64,000 nt of DNA from Choristoneura fumiferana (GCF_025370935.1 NC_133474.1:17810032-17874031), one strand, 5' to 3'; shown: positions 1 to 13,206, counted from the stretch's first letter. Made by a program: numbers and translations. Notes: a model not told the origin generated them from the sequence alone.

Positions 1-1196
1 TCCAAATGAAATTCGAGCTCGAGTAGCCGCGCGTTTGAGCAAACCAATCGCCATTTTCTGGACGAAGGGGGGCGATCCCGCGTCGCGCGAAATTAGAGCG
101 TGGACGTGCGTTCCTCCGAGCGTCGTTTGTGACGCAACGCGCGGCGAAGGGGATCGTTGCGCGCAGCACACACTGGTGCGTCTGAAAGACATCGCCGAAT
201 AATTTGTTGGTTAGTTTTTAATCACTATAATCAGGAGGCCTTTCTATTTATTTGCTAAAGACGCGTTGTTTGTCCTTTCTTTCATTTTTACATGCTACAT
301 GAAGTAAAATTTTCTACTTTCTCGCTTTTTAATTACACCCCCCTTTGTGGCTTTGTGGCCTTAAATAAATAATTCCGGAAAATGCCATAGGTCCTGCGGG
401 ATAGCGACAAGTAACTAAACGAACTCTTCGTAGACGAGGTCACGTGCAAAAACTGGTACTTACTTAATCAAATAAGTCAACAAAAGCGTTTGCGGTAGGT
501 AGGTATATCTACTATAAACTGTATCCAGATCCAGACTAAAGCCCTTCAGCCAAATAACAATAATAAACTTAACTCGGTTGAAATTTCAATATTGCGAAAT
601 ATTGATGGTATTATTTTTGTATGCGCGGCGCCTAAAGCGGGCAGCTAACGCGCGCGGTTTATGGCCAGCCAGCGGAGTGGACAGGGGGCGGGCTGTCGTT
701 CGATTCGGCTAAATGTTGTTTTCGCCGAAAAATATAATATTCAGACTGTTATTGTTAGCGTGTGAGGCGATTGTATTGCTGAGTCGCGAGTTTATTTGTA
801 GATAGCATGGCCGCATGGACGGCAAAGCGGTAGTGGCTTGTCGGTATTGCGGCTATATTCGGCCAAACTTTATTTTACCGCAGGAAAGAAAAATATTATA
901 CCGGAGTTCGCTCATTATGGTTTTGGATACTTTTAAGTATTTTATTTTTTGTTGGTGACTACCGTATAATTACAGTAAAAGAAAGGTTACTTTCTTTTTA
1001 TTTTAAACTTATGCGCCGTTTAGTTTCTACGCCTATTTATTTATGTCTAGGGGAATAAAATTAAAGAATTGATTGATTCAAATCTTCTTGCTTACTTTCT
1101 GAATAGCTCTGTAAATAAGTACTTCATTCACTAAGTTGTTTCATTACTAACTAAAACCATCGTTTTCTGCCAAAGACTGTTATTTTTTTACCAAAG
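1..1196. other. Non-coding; GC-rich CpG-containing start, then AT-rich sequence
   Basis: No gene seen. Positions 1-180 are GC- and CpG-rich and unique-looking, resembling conserved regulatory DNA. 418-445 holds a degraded RTE-like tail (aactcttcgtagacgaggtc). The rest is AT-rich with no open frame worth calling. Confidence 0.5.
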
Positions 1197-1366
1197 AGCA
1201 TGTGTACCACCTAATGGTAAGTGAGCACTACCACCCATGGATGCCTGCAACACCTAGTGGGCTAGAATGGAATGTCTCATGTGCACTATAATACAGCAGC
1301 ACAAATACTGATGCTTAGCAACAGTATATAAGAGAGATACATAGTTGCAGCGGTACGGAAGGACCT
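1197..1366 (+). repeat. Interspersed repeat fragment, same family as 5376-5632
   Basis: Begins with ccacctaatggtaagtgagc and cacccatggatgcctgcaac. This is a degraded version of the block at 5376 (cctgatggtaagagatcacc), running into the N gap. Small open frames across the gap are artefacts. Confidence 0.7.
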
Positions 1367-1466
1367 NNNNNNNNNNNNNNNNNNNNNNNNNNNNNNNNNN
1401 NNNNNNNNNNNNNNNNNNNNNNNNNNNNNNNNNNNNNNNNNNNNNNNNNNNNNNNNNNNNNNNNNN
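1367..1466. other. Assembly gap, exactly 100 N
   Basis: One hundred N, the usual placeholder for a join of unknown length between contigs. It interrupts a degraded interspersed repeat. Order and orientation of the two sides rest on scaffolding evidence that is not visible here. Confidence 0.99.
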
Positions 1467-3378
1467 AAAGCACAACACAATTTTTAATTCACCCGCTAAC
1501 TGCATAGTAAAATCTAACTGCGACCTCAGAATGGATCAAATACGCTGCGTTGCCCCTTTAAGTAAGATTTTTGATGATGTACAAACAGATGCGTACTAAC
1601 CCGTGAGTCTCAACACTACTTTACTTTAGTCTCAACAAGTACTTGGATTGAACTACATTCTTACTTATCTCTGGTCGTAGTTTTCCAGTATTCTAATTTA
1701 AATGCAAACTGTAAGATTTATCGCTTGAAGGTAACTAACGTGCTATACTTAGTATGAAATTAATCAATGGACTGAAGTGACAAGTTACTTAAAAGTAAGT
1801 ATTTTGTTATATTTGAAAGACGGGGTCTCTACATGGCTGTGAATTGTGATACCTAGTATTTATTTTGATGCAAATGAGGAATTATGATAATATTATACGT
1901 AACTATAAAGAATAGTAATTAACTAGAATTCATAGAACTGCTATTTCATTCAGAATTTACGGTGTATAATTTTATCTAAAACCCACAAATTCAAAGATAC
2001 TCTTACGTATACATTTCACAGGTCAAAACACCGCACGCCCGTACTTTAGAATCACATCCGAACTGATGTCATTGACCTTCTTTTAGCAATAATAATAGAT
2101 TTATAAAATTTTGATAGCGGCGGCTAGATGAGGGCTAGCATAGATCGAGGGTGCATTGTGCGAGCACAATGGCGCAGCAGCTGCGCCGTCGAGGGGGTGA
2201 AGCATTACAAGCATTAGTTGCAGCGAACGTTGTCCGACAGAAACGCGTTAGGAGAGAGAACTAGTTCCAAAGCACGACCATTTTTGGACTTCGAAGTCAG
2301 GAGGAATAAAGTTTTTTTTAATTGTAGTCTGGATTTTGGAGATAATGTTAGGTACTAATGAATTAGGCTACAAGAATCTGTTACAAATTGAAGAAAATGG
2401 TTAAGTGTTTATACGTTAGATGAGAAAAAATATAATAATGATTACTCCATTAAGCCTTATAGTATAATTTGAAAATGTTGACATATTTATTGAATCACGA
2501 ACATAATTTAGTTATTGTATATTGTTGCACAGCATGAAGGAAACTTTTATTTACTAATTTGAATAATCACACTAAAATATAACCTGTTCATTTTCTTTTA
2601 TTAAAAATCACACTATAAATGTATGACTGTCCAAAAATTGGTAACAATACTATAATGGTTGGTTTAACTTCTATATATTATTATTTGAGACAGATGGTAT
2701 TTTTTTATAAATAAGCGGATAAGTAATTTTAGGGGGTTACTGCAAGTACGTATAATGGTAAAGAATAACGTCGATAGTTACAGTTAGTCTTCATTTCATA
2801 ACCACGTACTTGTACCTGCCACTACACAGTTTATTTCTGTCATCAACTTCAAAATGAAATTGAATTGAGTACCTACTTATTGCTGCATAATATCTCGTCA
2901 TTCATTACAAAACGCTTCAAAAAACATGTTCAACTTTAGATCGTCATTTTTAAAGGCTCTCTTAATAAACTGAATTTAATTTCAATTCACACAAAGGAAA
3001 AGTTGAACTGATAATTTTATTTGATAGATATATGTGTTATAATAAGCAACTGAGAGGCATCACACATATCTGTCACAAAAGATAACAAAGTAAAAGAGAT
3101 TAGTGAAATAAGGCCTAAGTCTTGTATTTCCACGACGAATGTTGCGCTAACGTAACTCATACGTATATAGGTGTCCTGGCGTCCCCGGCACGTCGCCGCC
3201 GCGTCGTGAATCGCGCATCGATCGCCGCTAATTTGATAACGCGCGTTATGTTCGTGCTATCTCTACATACCTAACTACACACCGGCACTATGTATACAGA
3301 GTTTACGCAAACCCGAAACGTTCCCACATATACGCGTTCGCACCCGTTCGCACACGCGTTTGCATAGCTGTTCTAAAC
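1467..3378. other. Non-coding, AT-rich, with GC-rich islands
   Basis: No gene seen. 2115-2200 is a GC-rich island with two small palindromes (cattgtgcgagcacaatg and gcgcagcagctgcgc). 3170-3250 is a second CpG-rich island. Both look unique rather than repeat-derived. Confidence 0.5.
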
Positions 3379-3569
3379 ATTTGGCAACCTGATTCATTTC
3401 GCAACTTTTAATTTCGCGACTGTTTAATATTTCTGAAACTATAAACATTTCTGGATTTTTATAAAACTAACTTAACCTAACCTAAAGGGTTCTACACGAT
3501 GGTCCTGAAATATTTACAGTTTTAGAGTTTGCGAAATGAAAAGTTGCGAAATGAATCAAGTTGCCAAAC
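3379..3569. mobile_element. MITE-like palindromic element (about 190 bp)
   Basis: Terminal inverted repeats of about 38 bp: the left end reads tttggcaacctgattcattt and continues cgcaacttttaatttcgc; the right end is its near-exact complement ending aatcaagttgccaaac. No coding capacity. Flanks do not show a clear target duplication. Confidence 0.8.
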
Positions 3570-5194
3570 CTTAGTTGCGAAATAAACGGATACCGTTCTA
3601 AGCATGCCTCTGCTATGAGTGTCTACTCGTATAGTGAACGTGACGCGCAGTTTCCGCTGTAAGTAGATACGAGGAACTAAAAGTTTAGCATACCTTGCAA
3701 TGTTTTTATTGAAACATTTCTTGGTTTTCTTTTGTGGCCTATGAAAGTACGCAATAGTAATTTTAGTGTAATTAGGTTACGTAATAATACACATTGTTTA
3801 AACGGTAGACTGCTGGATGATTAGTATTGGCACAAATAGATAGAGTAATAAGCATAATTAGAAGAATTTGAGGTATAAAAACAGCATAGTGATAGATGAA
3901 TTTGACATTACCTCAGCTATAACTAAAATTTTAAATGGGACTGACATTTCAATTTGAAACTGACCTACCAAAATTACTAAATTAGGCAATGTATTTAAAT
4001 ATACGTCTCAGTCTGATTAAATTATTTACAAAATAGCCGACCGTAGTACGTTGAATCCGAATTTTAATATATAAGAACCTACTTTATCATTATCAATTAC
4101 GCATAATCAATCACGACGAGAGTCACCAGCTATTTATACCGGGTTTATAATTTACAGGGAGAAGTACCCGTAAGGGTGACGTAAGGGGGGGGGGGGTAGG
4201 TACTTAGCCTCCGTTGTCCGTCTGTTTGTCACAGGGTTGTATCCCAAAAACTGTAATAGACAGCTGAATTTAATCTGTAATGTGTATTTTAATTGTCTCT
4301 ACATGCAATAATAAAATTTAATTAAAATTTAAAATTAACGGGGCATAAGAACGTTTTTTGCTTGCCTTCGTTGTATTCCTGTATGACGTTTAAACATAGA
4401 AAACTCAAACACTGATTAATAATAAAGACAAACATACTGCATATATCCACAAATAATTAAAGCCGATCAAGTGTGAGCTATAAAAAATAATAATACCTAC
4501 TTTGTTAATTTGTCTGTCAGCGGCTATACTTTATGAACATAAACAGGTAGGCACTTTAATATTTTTAGTGTGCCTTGTTTCCCTCCTCCCAGATATAATA
4601 TTAGTTTTGGATACCTACGTAAAAACATCACGCCTGTGGTAACTAATTAATGAGTACCAAGTAACGAGGCAAGTAATATTTGAGCTCAACTTGGCGGGGG
4701 CGCTGCCGTTCCCCCAGAGTAAAACTATAAATCGAACAATTGCCACATATTAGTACGGAACTCTACAAAGTGCGTGGCCCGACACACACTTGGATGATTT
4801 TTTTGCATTAGTCTGGTCTAGCAACATATTCCTTCCATAAGCCTGAAACGCAGTATACGAGTACTGTATTGTATTGCGCATTTTGGTAAGTAGAAAACGC
4901 CAAAAACTACCAAGTTGACACACGACTCTTACAGGATTAAAGCAAATGTACAAAATTCGCTGACTTTGACATTGGTCATGCTAACCTTATTGACTTTTTA
5001 ATCCTCTCTGACGATGTACTAATAGGACAACGCATCGTAGATTGCGTGGCGAAGAGGGAGAAAGAAGCACTTTATGTGCAGCGTGAGAACGTGGCGTTGG
5101 GCAAAAGTAACAATGAATGGGCTGAATTAAAAGCACGGAAAATGTAACTACTTTGATAGCTTCTACCGTGTGTTTCATCAACGTAGGTTATTGA
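3570..5194. other. Non-coding, AT-rich; run of 12 G
   Basis: No gene seen. A run of 12 G lies at 4185-4196. The open frames at 4750-4953 and 4987-5181 (minus) have no recognisable protein and no codon bias. Confidence 0.5.
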
Positions 5195-5312
5195 GAAATT
5201 AAGTCTACCGAGAAACGACTAACTGATAGTGTCTTTTAAAACTTCGACATTGGCGAAATCATCGATAGTATCGAACGAGCTGTACTTTCAAGAATTGAAT
5301 TGAAACGCTTCC
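5195..5312 (+). repeat. Dispersed repeat, also present inverted at 50083-50205
   Basis: Shares blocks such as gacattggcgaaatcatcga, tagtgtcttttaaaacttcg and actttcaagaattgaattg with the opposite strand of 50083-50205. Two copies identify a repeat family; class unknown. Confidence 0.7.
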
Positions 5313-5375
5313 TTTGATATTAGGTGTTGTTTCGTATCAGTGTTCACAGGTATAAAAGCGTTAGTTGAAGCATGG

Positions 5376-5632
5376 CAAACGAGCAAGTGGGTCTCCTGAT
5401 GGTAAGAGATCACCACCGCCCATAAACATCTGCAACACCAGGGGTATTGCAGATGCGTTGCCAACCTAGAGGCCTAAGATGGGATACCTCAAGTGCCAGT
5501 AATTTCACCGGCTGTCTTACTCTCCACGCTGAAACACAACACTGCTGCTTCACGGCAGGATTAGCGAGCAAGATGGTGGTAGCAATCCGGGCGGACCTTG
5601 CACAAGGTCCTACCACCTGCACTGACTGACTG
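5376..5632 (+). repeat. Lepidopteran interspersed repeat
   Basis: Well-preserved copy with the typical blocks gggtctcctgatggtaaga, atctgcaacaccaggg and gcggaccttgcacaagg. From memory this is a high-copy lepidopteran element; I cannot assign its class (Helitron or non-autonomous retroelement) from this copy. Short open frames on both strands here are shadows of the repeat. Confidence 0.8.
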
Positions 5633-8042
5633 TAAGGAAATGAAGTTCATAATACCTAATAATAATTACTAACCTAATTTAATAGCTACACTGTTACTTA
5701 TAAATTAGGCACGATTGTAATGGTTAATTTTGTGTTAAGCGAAATAAGTAATATTTTCATTACATGTTTCTTTGCTGGCGGTATCTTTTATTGTAATGTA
5801 ATTGGATGTAAATATTTCCGTTAAATTGCGCGATATGACACATCATAGGAAATAGACAAATTTGACTTCTAAGATCTGATATCACTGTTAGTAGAATACC
5901 TAAAGTTATAAGTGAAAGCGTTATAAAATAATCTTGTATGCAACTTGTTTGAGATAGGAAATCTTGACGTGCCTTCAATATGTATCTATTGATTGTTGAT
6001 ACCTGTACAAAAATACCCTCAGAGTTGGTCCGATTGTAACCAAGTGTAATACAAACAGACTTTACATTAACCGCTTTGATGTAACTGATACACGGTCACA
6101 AGCAAACAATCGACCAATCAATAGTAGAACCCATAGCTACGATGATTGTGTTAGCTAGACCATTGGTTCCAAATGTGGATGTGATTTACCCCTTCAGGAG
6201 GTAAAACTGTGCTCTCGTTTTCTTTAAATTGCTGGTTAATTATTTCACAAGTAACAGCTAGTTAATATGGCGATAAACATAAGACTTTAAGCTTAAAAAT
6301 AATCCAAGCACCAATCGAGAATGTCAGTCGCTTATAAAATACGGGTATCTATTGGATCTGAATCGTTCTCATTACGATTTAAATAGGGTCTTGCACAGCG
6401 AAGGTTGTTTGTTACAAGAATAGCACCAACTGGTAGTGTCATTCATGCTTCGCGTGCGTTGCCCCGCCGGTGACGCGGCTCATGGCCAGCGGTGTAGGAG
6501 TGTGGGTACCTACAGACGGGGATGTAATGCCAGCCCGTGTCGGCAACAGGCATGGAGAGGTACCATCGATCGCGATCAGCTGCGGACCGCGAACTACCCC
6601 AGCTTGAACTGTTTCGCGAAATTTTGTACTTTTCATTCCGAATTTTTAACAATTAGAAATATTTTCTACAATATTTGAAGAAAAAGTCAGATATCATATG
6701 GTGATCGAATGAACTTGTGATTCCGTCGACAGGGTTGTTTGGCAATTTAATCATAATAAATTCCGGGGATCATCTTAACAAGGAAAAATATGATAATCTG
6801 CAACAGTAACAGATAATTGTGCAATGTAAAAGTGCTTACAAAAATATTATTTAAATATTCTTTAAATATTTATTTTACGTTTAAAACAGTTCAGTAAAGT
6901 TTGAAATGACTTGTTAAGTTGTTACTATAAGAATAGAGCATACATATTTTGTATAATGCCTTCTATACTGAAAAAAAAAACATCTAGTATTTGGTAAATT
7001 TTACAGCACGTTTCGAATTAAATCGGTGTTACATAAATCGCATGAAATTTCCTACATTACTAATGTACCAGAAAAAGCAGATCACGTAAAACCACGCAAC
7101 GTGTGGGCACAAGTACATTAGACGTGAATTGTAATCAAAGCAAATGTTTGACAATCATAACGCGAGGTGTAAAGGCGGGCTACGGTGATTGATCGCCCCC
7201 ACCTCGCACAGCGCTGCATTCTCCATGGTGAAAGAATGTAAACACTGAGCCCAATTAGCCCGACCCCCGTAGGGGAAGCTACTGACCGACACACAGTTTA
7301 TTTATTTACTCGCTTCCACTTCGATATGTTTGTTACTTTTTGAAGGTTTGCTTTTTTTACTCCTCATCTGAGTGATTTTTTGACAGCCTTGTATGGGTTG
7401 AAAGTTGGAGTGCCTTGCAGTCTGGATCAAAAGACCGTCGATGACCGGTGGTGTATTGACATGGCATAATATGACGGGAATCCCAACAATCCGTTATTGT
7501 TGCACTTTAACTAGCTCTAGATTCCATTAAGAAAAATGGCAAATAGAAAGACAATGCGAACTTACAATCATATCTTTCGTCATGATTTTAGCGCGCTCTT
7601 CCATTTAAATCCACTATCAATATGAATGTACAGTGAAGCAACGCCATTATACGTTAAGTATACGAGCCTAACAACACATACAATGAATACAGCCAGACGA
7701 GAGGGAAGCCCTGCTTCCGTTAGCCCCCGCAACTCCCAACACATGCACCACCACACTGTTAGTTTGTTAACACGGTACATTGTTTTCACATTCGTATATG
7801 TACTAGAAAATAAGAAGACAATCGGACAAAATCAGTAACATGCCGTTGAAAATATGACAATATGACAGTTAAGACTTGGTTAAGAGTAAAGAAAAACGAC
7901 AAAATAAGATGTCTTTGAATGAAACGTAACTTTTTTGCTTATTTTTCGTGTTGGTATTAACATATACAAACTTCGTAAAGCTAAAAATGTAAAGTCAAAA
8001 GCTTGTCAAAAGCATAAAATAACCTGTGAAAATAACTGTAAC
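5633..8042. other. Non-coding; GC-rich island at 6440-6610
   Basis: No gene seen. The island at 6440-6610 is open on both strands only because of its base composition. 7140-7290 is another moderately GC-rich unique stretch. The remainder is AT-rich. Confidence 0.5.
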
Positions 8043-8043
8043 C

Positions 8044-8160
8044 TTAAGCCGAGTTTAGACTTGCAAGAAAAATCGTACGTAGTCGTTTGTAGTGGTCAAT
8101 CGAGCACCGCAATGTAATGCAACTTCACGATTTTTCTTGCAAGTCTAAACTCGGCTTTAG
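8044..8160. mobile_element. Short MITE with 34-bp terminal inverted repeats
   Basis: Left end reads taagccgagtttagacttgc followed by aagaaaaatcgt; the right end is its complement (acgatttttcttgcaagtct then aaactcggcttta). Total 117 bp with a loop of about 45 bp. A small in-frame ORF across it is a shadow. Confidence 0.85.
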
Positions 8161-10121
8161 GATCAAACTCTTAGCAAGATAGTCCGTATGTTTTTCTTCG
8201 TTTTAATTTTGTTTGATACTCTAACTATTAATATATCTATATATATATATTCATTAGTCTGCTAAAATATCTTTTTTTTCTCATTTTTTAACTAACACAA
8301 TCGTATCACTTGTACACTAGGGTATAAAAAAAATTATTCCCCAGTTGTCTCCAACACACCCTCGCATTACGTCAGAGAGGCACCCCTCATCAAATTGCCA
8401 CCCAATAAAACCATACATCCACGACCTATTTTTTAAAATTTAGCATTCAATAGAACCCTTCCTTTATTTGTAAAAAAACCGGACGACCTTAGCACACTTT
8501 AAAGCTGCTTTTTATTATTTTTCAATGTTGGCAGCGAAATAATAACGGTAGGGGCCGCGGAGTGCGGCGCCCGCAGGACGTTGAACCGCACTTTCCATTT
8601 TAATCACTAAACTATGCTTAAAATGACGTGTACTTATTGCACATGGACAGGACGTTATAATGATATCTCTGAAATGAAGGCAGAGAGAATACTTTTGTGG
8701 ACTGCAACATTTCAGCAAGTTCAGGCTAAGTTCGCCCAGATTTTGGTTAAGAGTGGTAGAGAGGGATTTAGTACTTAATGAAACACACTTTTGATCAATG
8801 TTTTGATATCTAAAATATTAGGATTTTTACTCATCAGCATATGCTACAATCTTAGATATGACAGACTGTAATATAATCAACATACTAGCAAGGAATATTA
8901 GGTGGATTCCAAGTTAAAATGAAAGTTCAATTCTTATTCTAATATCTTCGGTGTCTACAACTTTTTAGGGTTACGCTGAATAGCTGAATAGCTCAATGAA
9001 AACAGGTCTTCATCTATTCTAATGCAATTCCAACGGCTAGCCACGATACAACGTGGGATATTGGTCGCGCGGCACGTTAGCGCGACAAAGGAGCAGGGGC
9101 AAGTCAAGACCGTGGGAGACGCGACCCTGTCATAATTTCCCCTGCTAGCCCCACCCCGCGCAGCTGTCGCGATAATAAATAGACTCGTCGATGGATCGAT
9201 TGTTTGATCGACGAACTTTTATTGTTCTGTAGTTTGATTGTACGTCGCGAGACTTTTGTCGGGTCCGACGCGAGCGCCGAATATCTACTATTATTATTTG
9301 CTAATGGCAGGACCTGCGCAACGAGGGAGAGTATCGACAATATGAGTCATAAAAACCAGTTCAGAGTTTAAAGAAAGTGTTGTTTGCATGGTTTACTATT
9401 AGAATAATAAAACTGGACAGCTGACGTTCATATATAATTATTAATTAAGCGTCACGAACGTTAATGAAGAGCCGTCAGCCGTGGGTTCGAAAATAACAAT
9501 ACCAACTACACCATAACCGGTTGGATTCCACGCATCACGCTTGTCACTAGCCGCATATGCTTGGATTCGTAGTGAACACAATAGATGCATTTTAATATGT
9601 ACTATTACTTATGCAGATAGGTTGCGCGTGCAAATAATGCACCGAAGGGTTTGGCGCTAGACAAAGCCGTTTGGATTAATCACCCAAAATATGGGGTGTC
9701 TTTTGGCGCAGAGTTGAATGGTCTAGGAGCAGGGGTCGTCGGTCGCAGCTGCGCGGGCGCGGATCAAATTGATACGCGAGCACATGTCGCGCGCGTGCGC
9801 GCTGACGTCACGCGGCGACTACCCAGCCGTGTCAAATCACGCGAACACCACTTTTTACTGGCACATTCACTTAATATAAGTTGGCTGGCACTTCAAAACA
9901 CTTAGAGATTGCTTATATTCATATCATACAAATTAGGTGCACGTAAATACAAAAGTCCCAAGTTCCATTGCTAGACAGCGCATAAGAACGTACAGCCGCA
10001 GACAACAAACCTGCCTACTTAATATAGTGTTAAAGAAGATTCTGAGCGTAAAGAATTTCACAAGTGCCACGTTAAAATTTTGTAATTAAAATCCACCACA
10101 CGTCGTGTGTTTTAATTTTTT
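8161..10121. other. Non-coding; CpG-rich unique islands 9050-9310 and 9640-9850
   Basis: No gene seen. The two islands contain clusters of AT-core homeodomain-like sites (ataataaatag, gattaatc) within CpG-rich DNA, which is how conserved lepidopteran enhancers often look. An (AT)n run lies at 8230-8250. Confidence 0.45.
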
Positions 10122-10533
10122 TTCTTAGGGTACCTCCCATATACCTAAAGTGGGAGTGATTTTTTTTCCCAATTAACCCTCTAGTGTGGGGTATCGTCGG
10201 ATAGTTCTTTTTCGATTCAGTGATTTGTTTGCGAAATATTCAACTTTAAAGTGAAAATTTTCATTAAAATCGAGCATCCTCCCCTCTAAAATCTAAACTG
10301 GTGGGTGGAAAAATAAAAAAAATAAACAGGAACAAGGAAAACTATAATGGTTAAGTTGTTTGAGAATTATTAGTAGTTTAAGAGTAAATAGCAGCCTAAG
10401 GTATAAAATATACCTAAACATGGAAGATTCCGTATAAAATACGAAATCCTTAGAAAAATATAACTATTTTTTTTGTAATGGCTACGGAACCCTATTTTGG
10501 GCGTGTTCGACACGCTCTTGGCCGGTTTTTTTC
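10122..10533 (+). repeat. Interspersed repeat family Q, copy 1
   Basis: Shares ordered blocks with copies at 22795-23318 (+) and 25763-26036 (-): tgcgaaatattcaactttaa, agtgaaaattttcattaaaa, agtaaatagcagcctaaggt and the end block ctacggaaccctattttggg, closing with ctcttggccggttttttt. From memory this is a widespread lepidopteran family; no coding capacity here. Confidence 0.88.
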
Positions 10534-11019
10534 AGAGCACAGACATTCAATTTATGGGTATTTTATTTACGGGTATTAAAATTCAACTTATCTCAATTGA
10601 AGACTAAATTGAATAAATAAGTTTGAACTAAAACACTTTTTAACAAAGATTTATAAGTTGTCTCAAGATTTTTTTCCGCGTACACAATTGTGTACTTAAT
10701 CTGTATCTAAAAAAATCTGGAATCGGTTAACCTTTCGAAAGTGGACGTTAAAAAAAAACCCTGCATTCTAGCCTCCTTTGTTTCAAATAATATCAACAAC
10801 GCGGATTCAGATAGAAATAGACTATTTTTCTTGTATCACAGAGGCTTTTTTTTTTTGATTTATATGGAAAATGTTTTGATCAAAAATCAAAAATCATTTA
10901 TTCAGTAAATAGGCCGCAATGCGCACTTTTACACGTCATTTTTTAAACTACCAGCGCTTTCGGAAAGACCACCATTGCCAAGAAGAATGCGCCGCAAGAA
11001 ACTTGGCAGAAAGTCTTTT

Positions 11020-11250
11020 TAACCCCCGACGAAAAAGAGGGGTGTTATAAGTTTGACCGCTATGTGTGTGTGTCTGTGTGTCTGTGTGTCTGTGTGTCTG
11101 TCTGTGGCACCGTAGCTCTTAAACGGGTGAACCGATTTGAATGCGGTTTTTTTATTTGAAAGCTGGTTTTCTAGCGATGGATCTTAGACATGATTTATCA
11201 AAATCGGTGCAGCCGTTTCAAGATCATCAGATCTTTTGTTCGCTGCGGTA
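11020..11250 (+). repeat. RTE-like fragment with GT/CT microsatellite
   Basis: Starts aacccccgacgaaaaagagg and carries the block gtagctcttaaacgggtgaa ccgatttgaatgcgg seen also at 26530-26590 (+) and inverted at 26770-26850. Contains a tgtgtctg microsatellite at 11062-11106. Typical of lepidopteran non-LTR 3' ends; class is inferred. Confidence 0.7.
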
Positions 11251-11289
11251 GGAATCTTAGACGCATAATGGATATTTACTTTACTTTCA

Positions 11290-12180
11290 AACATATTTGG
11301 GACCTAAAATTTGAAACACCCATGTATGCTATATAGCTATGCAAGATTATGGAATTCTCGGCCTGATGCTGCAACCAGGATATCCAGAACACTAGTAGGT
11401 ACACTCTTAATAAAACTATAGCAGATATATCGTGTTTGGGTTCGTTTTGATCAGTATTTGATTCTACAAACAATGCAATGGTGGCAACAGGATGAGCTGA
11501 TGCTGCAGCCAGGATATCCAGCACAATAGTACACTCTATAAAAAATAATAGCACATATGTCGTGTTTGGATTCGTTTTGATCAGTAATTGATTCTACATA
11601 CAATGCAGTGGTGGCAACACGACGAGCTGATGCTGCAGCCAGGATATTCAGCACACCAGTATAACTCTTGAAAAAATAATAGCAGATATGTCGTGTTTAA
11701 TTCCTTTGATCAGTATTTGATTCTACATACAATGCAATGGTGGCAACACGATGAGCTGATGCTGCAGCCAGGATATCCAGCACACTAGTACACTCTATAA
11801 AAAATAATAGCACATATGTCGTGTTTGGATTCGTTTTGATCAGTAATTGATTCTACATACAATGCAGTGAGGCAACACGACGAGCTGATGCTGCAGCCAG
11901 GATATTCAGCACACCAGTATACTCTTGAAAAAATAATAGCAGATTATGTCGTGTTTAATTCCTTTTGATCAGTAATTGATTCTACATACAATGCAGTGGT
12001 GGCAACACGACGAGCTGATGCTGCAGCCAGGATATCCAGCACACTAGTATACTCTTGAAAAATAATAGCAGATATGTCGTGTTTGATTCCTTTTGATCAG
12101 TATTTGATTCTACATACAATGCAATGGTGGCAACAAGATGAGCTGATGCTGCAGCCAGGATATCCAACACACTAGTACAG
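11290..12180 (+). repeat. Tandem satellite, seven units of about 130 bp
   Basis: The anchor ctgatgctgca(g/a)ccagga recurs at 11363, 11497, 11627, 11756, 11885, 12015 and 12143, spacing 134, 130, 129, 129, 130 and 128 bp. Most units contain tgatcagta and ctgcag. Two variant types alternate (actctataaaaaataatag versus actcttgaaaaaataatag), making an AB-AB higher-order pattern. The minus-strand open frames here (for example 11276-11554, 11982-12170) are repeats of each other and not proteins. Confidence 0.95.
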
Positions 12181-12235
12181 TTTAAAAAACATGAAATAAA
12201 AACTTAAATTTAAAATTTAAAAAACCCCCGACTTA

Positions 12236-12750
12236 AAAAACGCCAGCAAAAATAAAAATAAAAACGCCCGAAAAAAACGCTGCTTGAAAAGACAATTAAA
12301 AGTAAAAAATAATTATGCGCTACCTAGCTGTTGCCCGCGACTTCATCTGCGAAGAATTCGTTTATCTCTATCCCGCGGGGACTATGCTGATTTCCCGCAA
12401 AATTAGCCTAAGTTAATTTAGTATAATTTATCTAAGCGTTGTCGGTGTCGGGGGACCGCTAAGGTTAATACTTTAAAAAATACAACATAGTTTCATGTTA
12501 ACCTTAGCGGTCCCCCGACACCGACAACTCTTAGATAAAAAAATATCACTAGATACTTTATACTAAATTAACTTAGGCTAATTTTGCGGGAAATCAGCAT
12601 AGTCCCCGCGGATAGAGATAAACGAATTCTTCGCAGATGAAGTCGCGGGCAACAGCTAGGTAGCGCATAATTATTTTTACTTTTAATTGTCTTTTCAAGC
12701 AGCGTTTTTTTCGGGCGTTTTTATTTTTATTTTTGCTGGCGTTTTTAATT
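12236..12750. repeat. Long foldback (inverted repeat) with arms of about 240 bp
   Basis: Left arm 12236-12469 and right arm about 12500-12750 are near-perfect complements around a spacer of about 30 bp; the right arm has one extra block of about 20 bp (near 12541-12560). The arms contain ctagctgttgcccgcgactt, an RTE-type tail. A transcript would form a long hairpin. It sits directly after the satellite. Confidence 0.93.
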
Positions 12751-13206
12751 TCAACATAAAATAATTACAAATAAAATACTTAAAAAACTACAGCATACAA
12801 TTAAATAAAAGAAAATACAAAAAAATAACAATAATAATACAGGGATGTATGGGGTCCCTAGTTACAAAAACTAAACACTAACTATTATCTACGTTCAGTG
12901 GAAGTGTAGACTGCTTCCACCGTCATAAATTAAAAATAATAATAATTCTGAAATTCACATTTCATTGATCGCACTCCTATGAGATTTAGTTCTTTTGTTT
13001 GGTTTGTGTGATTATATTACACGTTATAAATTAATAAGTACTTAAGGTCTGATAATGAGACAGCTAATAAGTTTTGATTATTTTTAAACCTGAACGACGT
13101 GAAAGTGAATTACAAATAGTTTGAACAACAAGGCACCGGTGGGTAACGACGGAAATTTGACAGAACTTCAATGACCGTGTGGAAAGCCGCTACTTGGATA
13201 TTCCAG
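12751..13206. other. Non-coding AT-rich sequence
   Basis: No gene seen; nothing recognised beyond AT-rich low-complexity DNA. Confidence 0.5.

Noticed and set aside
1254..1599. Open frames on both strands across the first N gap
   Set aside because: They only stay open because N codons are read through.
11276..12170. Several minus-strand open frames with the phrase ILAAASAH
   Set aside because: They are the same satellite unit read repeatedly; the similarity comes from the tandem DNA repeat.
11290..12180. CRISPR array
   Set aside because: Repeats are contiguous 130-bp units without unique spacers, in animal DNA.
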